NCBI GenBank assembly: GCA_018895765.1
Contig: JAHINX010000023.1
Location: forward strand, 1-6,203
DNA: 6,203 nt
Direction: 5' to 3'
Source of the DNA: Patescibacteria group bacterium
GTDB taxonomy: Bacteria; Patescibacteriota; Patescibacteriia; GCA-002772895
Below, in pieces: positions 5,158 to 6,203 of this stretch. The notes below the pieces were generated by a model that searched no databases, had not been told where the DNA came from, and saw nothing but the letters and a program-made list of their open reading frames with translations. How positions within the stretch are numbered: position 1 is the stretch's first letter; each line of letters begins with the position of its first letter. The position numbers were made by a program, and so were the translations under genes.

Positions 5158-6203
5158 AATATCTCATTAAATGTTTCTTCCGCGCATTTTTGCCAACTAA
5201 ATTCTTTACAATGTTTGTGACCTTTTTCTATTAAATCTTGTTTTAATTCAGGATTATCTAAAATTTTAGTAATTGCATTTTTTATTTCTTCCGGATTATC
5301 GGGATTTACAAAAAGCGCGGCATCTCTCGCAACTTCGGGCATTGATGCGCGATTGCTTGTTATGACTGGTGTGCCACAAGCAAACGCTTCCAAAATAGGG
5401 ATACCAAAACCTTCGTACAAAGATGGAAATAAAAATATTTCCGCGCCAGCTATCAAAGCCGATACATCTTTTTGCGAAACCCAACCTAAATATCTGACAT
5501 TTGACGTCTGACATTTAACAGAATTAAATCCAAATCCGGGTTTTCCTGCCAAGGCTAAATCAATACCTAGTCCCTCAACTGCTTTTATTAAGTTTTCTAT
5601 ATTTTTCTTTTTTTCTAGTCGACCGATATAAAACAGATATGGTTTTTTTATTCCATATTTTTCCAAAACTTCTTCAATGTTCAGAGTTGGACTCTGAACA
5701 TTGTGTGCGAGGTGGATTGAAATTATATTTTTTTCCGGAAAACTGTAAACATCCATCAATTCTTTTTTTGTAAATTCTGATGGCGTGAATATTTTTTCAC
5801 ATTTTTTCAAAGCACGCCAAACGCCAAAATTCTGCAAACAGCGATCTAGTCCGTTATAACTTTTTGGAAACCGCTTAAATCCGATGTCGTGAATTGTAGT
5901 AAAAGTCCACTTTGGCGGGAAAAATGGAATAATATGAGACGGAACAAACAAAATATCCGGCTTATGCCATAACATTTCCCAAGAAAAACGAATAAGGGTC
6001 CAAAACCTGAATGGCCAGCGTAAAACTTTTACCTGCCAATTTGCGGGCAAGGGGAGCAAGTCCTCGCAGAGCGGAGCGGGGGAGTATAAAATAACCCGCG
6101 TATTCTGCGGAATAATTTTTTTAAATTCTTGAATTAAAAAATAAGAGTACCACTCAACCCCTGTTTTTTCTTTTTTATTTGCGCGTGAAGCGTCTATGCC
6201 TAT
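5142..6203 (-). CDS. Glycosyltransferase family 4 (GT-B fold), N-terminus off the window
   Basis: A retaining GT4 sugar transferase, probably acting at the cytoplasmic membrane face in surface glycan synthesis. The frame is open to the window edge and begins IGIDASRANKKEKTGVEWYS, the usual GT4 opening (GIDAR...TGVGRY), so only a few residues are missing and the gene is essentially complete at 353 visible residues. A TTG at 6057-6059 that would give 305 aa is internal. C-terminal motifs: YIGRLEKKKN (192-201), FPSLYEGFGIPILEAFACGTPVI with the E-x7-E pair E264/E272 (donor phosphate and ribose binding), and SMPEVARDAA (287-296). It is convergent with the mreB unit. Three repeat elements lie inside the frame, encoding loop residues about 41-49, 168-176 and 230-239, and none breaks it. 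The sugar is unknown; mannose or galactose are common in the family. Confidence 0.92.
   Translation of the reverse strand: MGIDASRANKKEKTGVEWYSYFLIQEFKKIIPQNTRVILYSPAPLCEDLLPLPANWQVKVLRWPFRFWTLIRFSWEMLWHKPDILFVPSHIIPFFPPKWTFTTIHDIGFKRFPKSYNGLDRCLQNFGVWRALKKCEKIFTPSEFTKKELMDVYSFPEKNIISIHLAHNVQSPTLNIEEVLEKYGIKKPYLFYIGRLEKKKNIENLIKAVEGLGIDLALAGKPGFGFNSVKCQTSNVRYLGWVSQKDVSALIAGAEIFLFPSLYEGFGIPILEAFACGTPVITSNRASMPEVARDAALFVNPDNPEEIKNAITKILDNPELKQDLIEKGHKHCKEFSWQKCAEETFNEILKITL
5493..5520. repeat. 14-bp tandem repeat inside the GT4 gene
   Basis: Two 14-nt units, 5493-5506 (tctgacatttgacg) and 5507-5520 (tctgacatttaaca), match at 12 of 14 positions. On the coding (minus) strand they specify part of NSVKCQTSNVRYLG, a segment between a glycine-rich loop (AGKPGFGF) and a core strand, where GT4 proteins vary in length. 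It probably arose by insertion or duplication in a tolerated loop. Confidence 0.75.
5675..5703. repeat. Perfect palindromic element inside the GT4 gene
   Basis: CAATGTTCAGAGT (5675-5687) and ACTCTGAACATTG (5691-5703) are exact reverse complements around a TGG spacer: 13-bp arms in 29 nt. It is read in frame on the minus strand as NVQSPTLNI, in the stretch that links the two Rossmann domains of the GT-B fold. It would form a very stable hairpin in DNA or mRNA. No T-run follows and it lies mid-gene, so it is not a terminator. Confidence 0.9.
6060..6085. repeat. GC-rich hairpin repeat element, intragenic copy
   Basis: The sequence gtcctcgcagagcggagcgg continuing to 6085 resembles the element at 4658-4690, with the same core blocks in the same order and small gaps. 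CCTCGC (6062-6067) can pair with GCGGGG (6076-6081), with one wobble pair. On the minus strand it encodes about SPAPLCED, between strand VILY and the LPLPANW segment, an exposed part of the GT4 N-terminal domain. Confidence 0.6.

Noticed and set aside
5675..5703. Mid-gene terminator or frameshift site from the perfect hairpin
   Set aside because: No T-run follows on either strand within the needed distance, and the reading frame continues unchanged through conserved GT4 motifs on both sides.

Overview
The window looks like a piece of an AT-rich, small-genome bacterium, most likely from the Patescibacteria (Candidate Phyla Radiation), Parcubacteria-like. This is inference. It rests on compact gene packing, AT-rich codons, starts without a Shine-Dalgarno sequence, glycosyltransferase-rich surface genes next to a solitary mreB, and many short non-coding repeats, some lying inside genes. 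All genes end in TAA or TAG and read cleanly in the standard bacterial code.

Layout. Bases 2-3080 (+) hold three glycosyltransferase family 2 genes spaced 11 and 5 nt apart, almost certainly one operon: a membrane-bound processive-type enzyme (5' end outside the window), then two soluble rhamnosyltransferase/WbbL-like enzymes. From 3080 to 3162 there is a degenerate array of a 16-nt repeat. Then comes a self-contained transcription unit: a near-consensus sigma70 promoter (3165-3193), a near-perfect Shine-Dalgarno (3200-3210), a 101-aa protein of unknown function (3214-3519) and a strong intrinsic terminator (3537-3564). A second promoter, whose -10 falls in an 8-bp tandem repeat, precedes mreB (3642-4649). 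A GC-rich repeat element separates mreB from a small unrecognised soluble protein (4704-5132). A bidirectional terminator closes this side against a convergent family 4 glycosyltransferase on the minus strand (5142-6203, N-terminus just off the window).

How the genes fit together. Four of the seven genes add sugars to a carrier or surface polymer, and MreB organises cell-wall synthesis and rod shape, so the region is an envelope (surface glycan and cell shape) locus. The two small unknown proteins have no assigned role. One is the immediate downstream neighbour of mreB in the position where mreC is often found; the other is expressed from its own strong signals.

Most notable. The minus-strand glycosyltransferase carries three different repeat elements inside its reading frame: a perfect 13-bp-arm palindrome, a 14-bp tandem repeat, and a GC-rich hairpin element that also occurs between mreB and its neighbour. 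All three appear to sit in loops and keep the frame open. This resembles the in-frame palindromic elements known from Rickettsia and may be an undescribed repeat system of this lineage.
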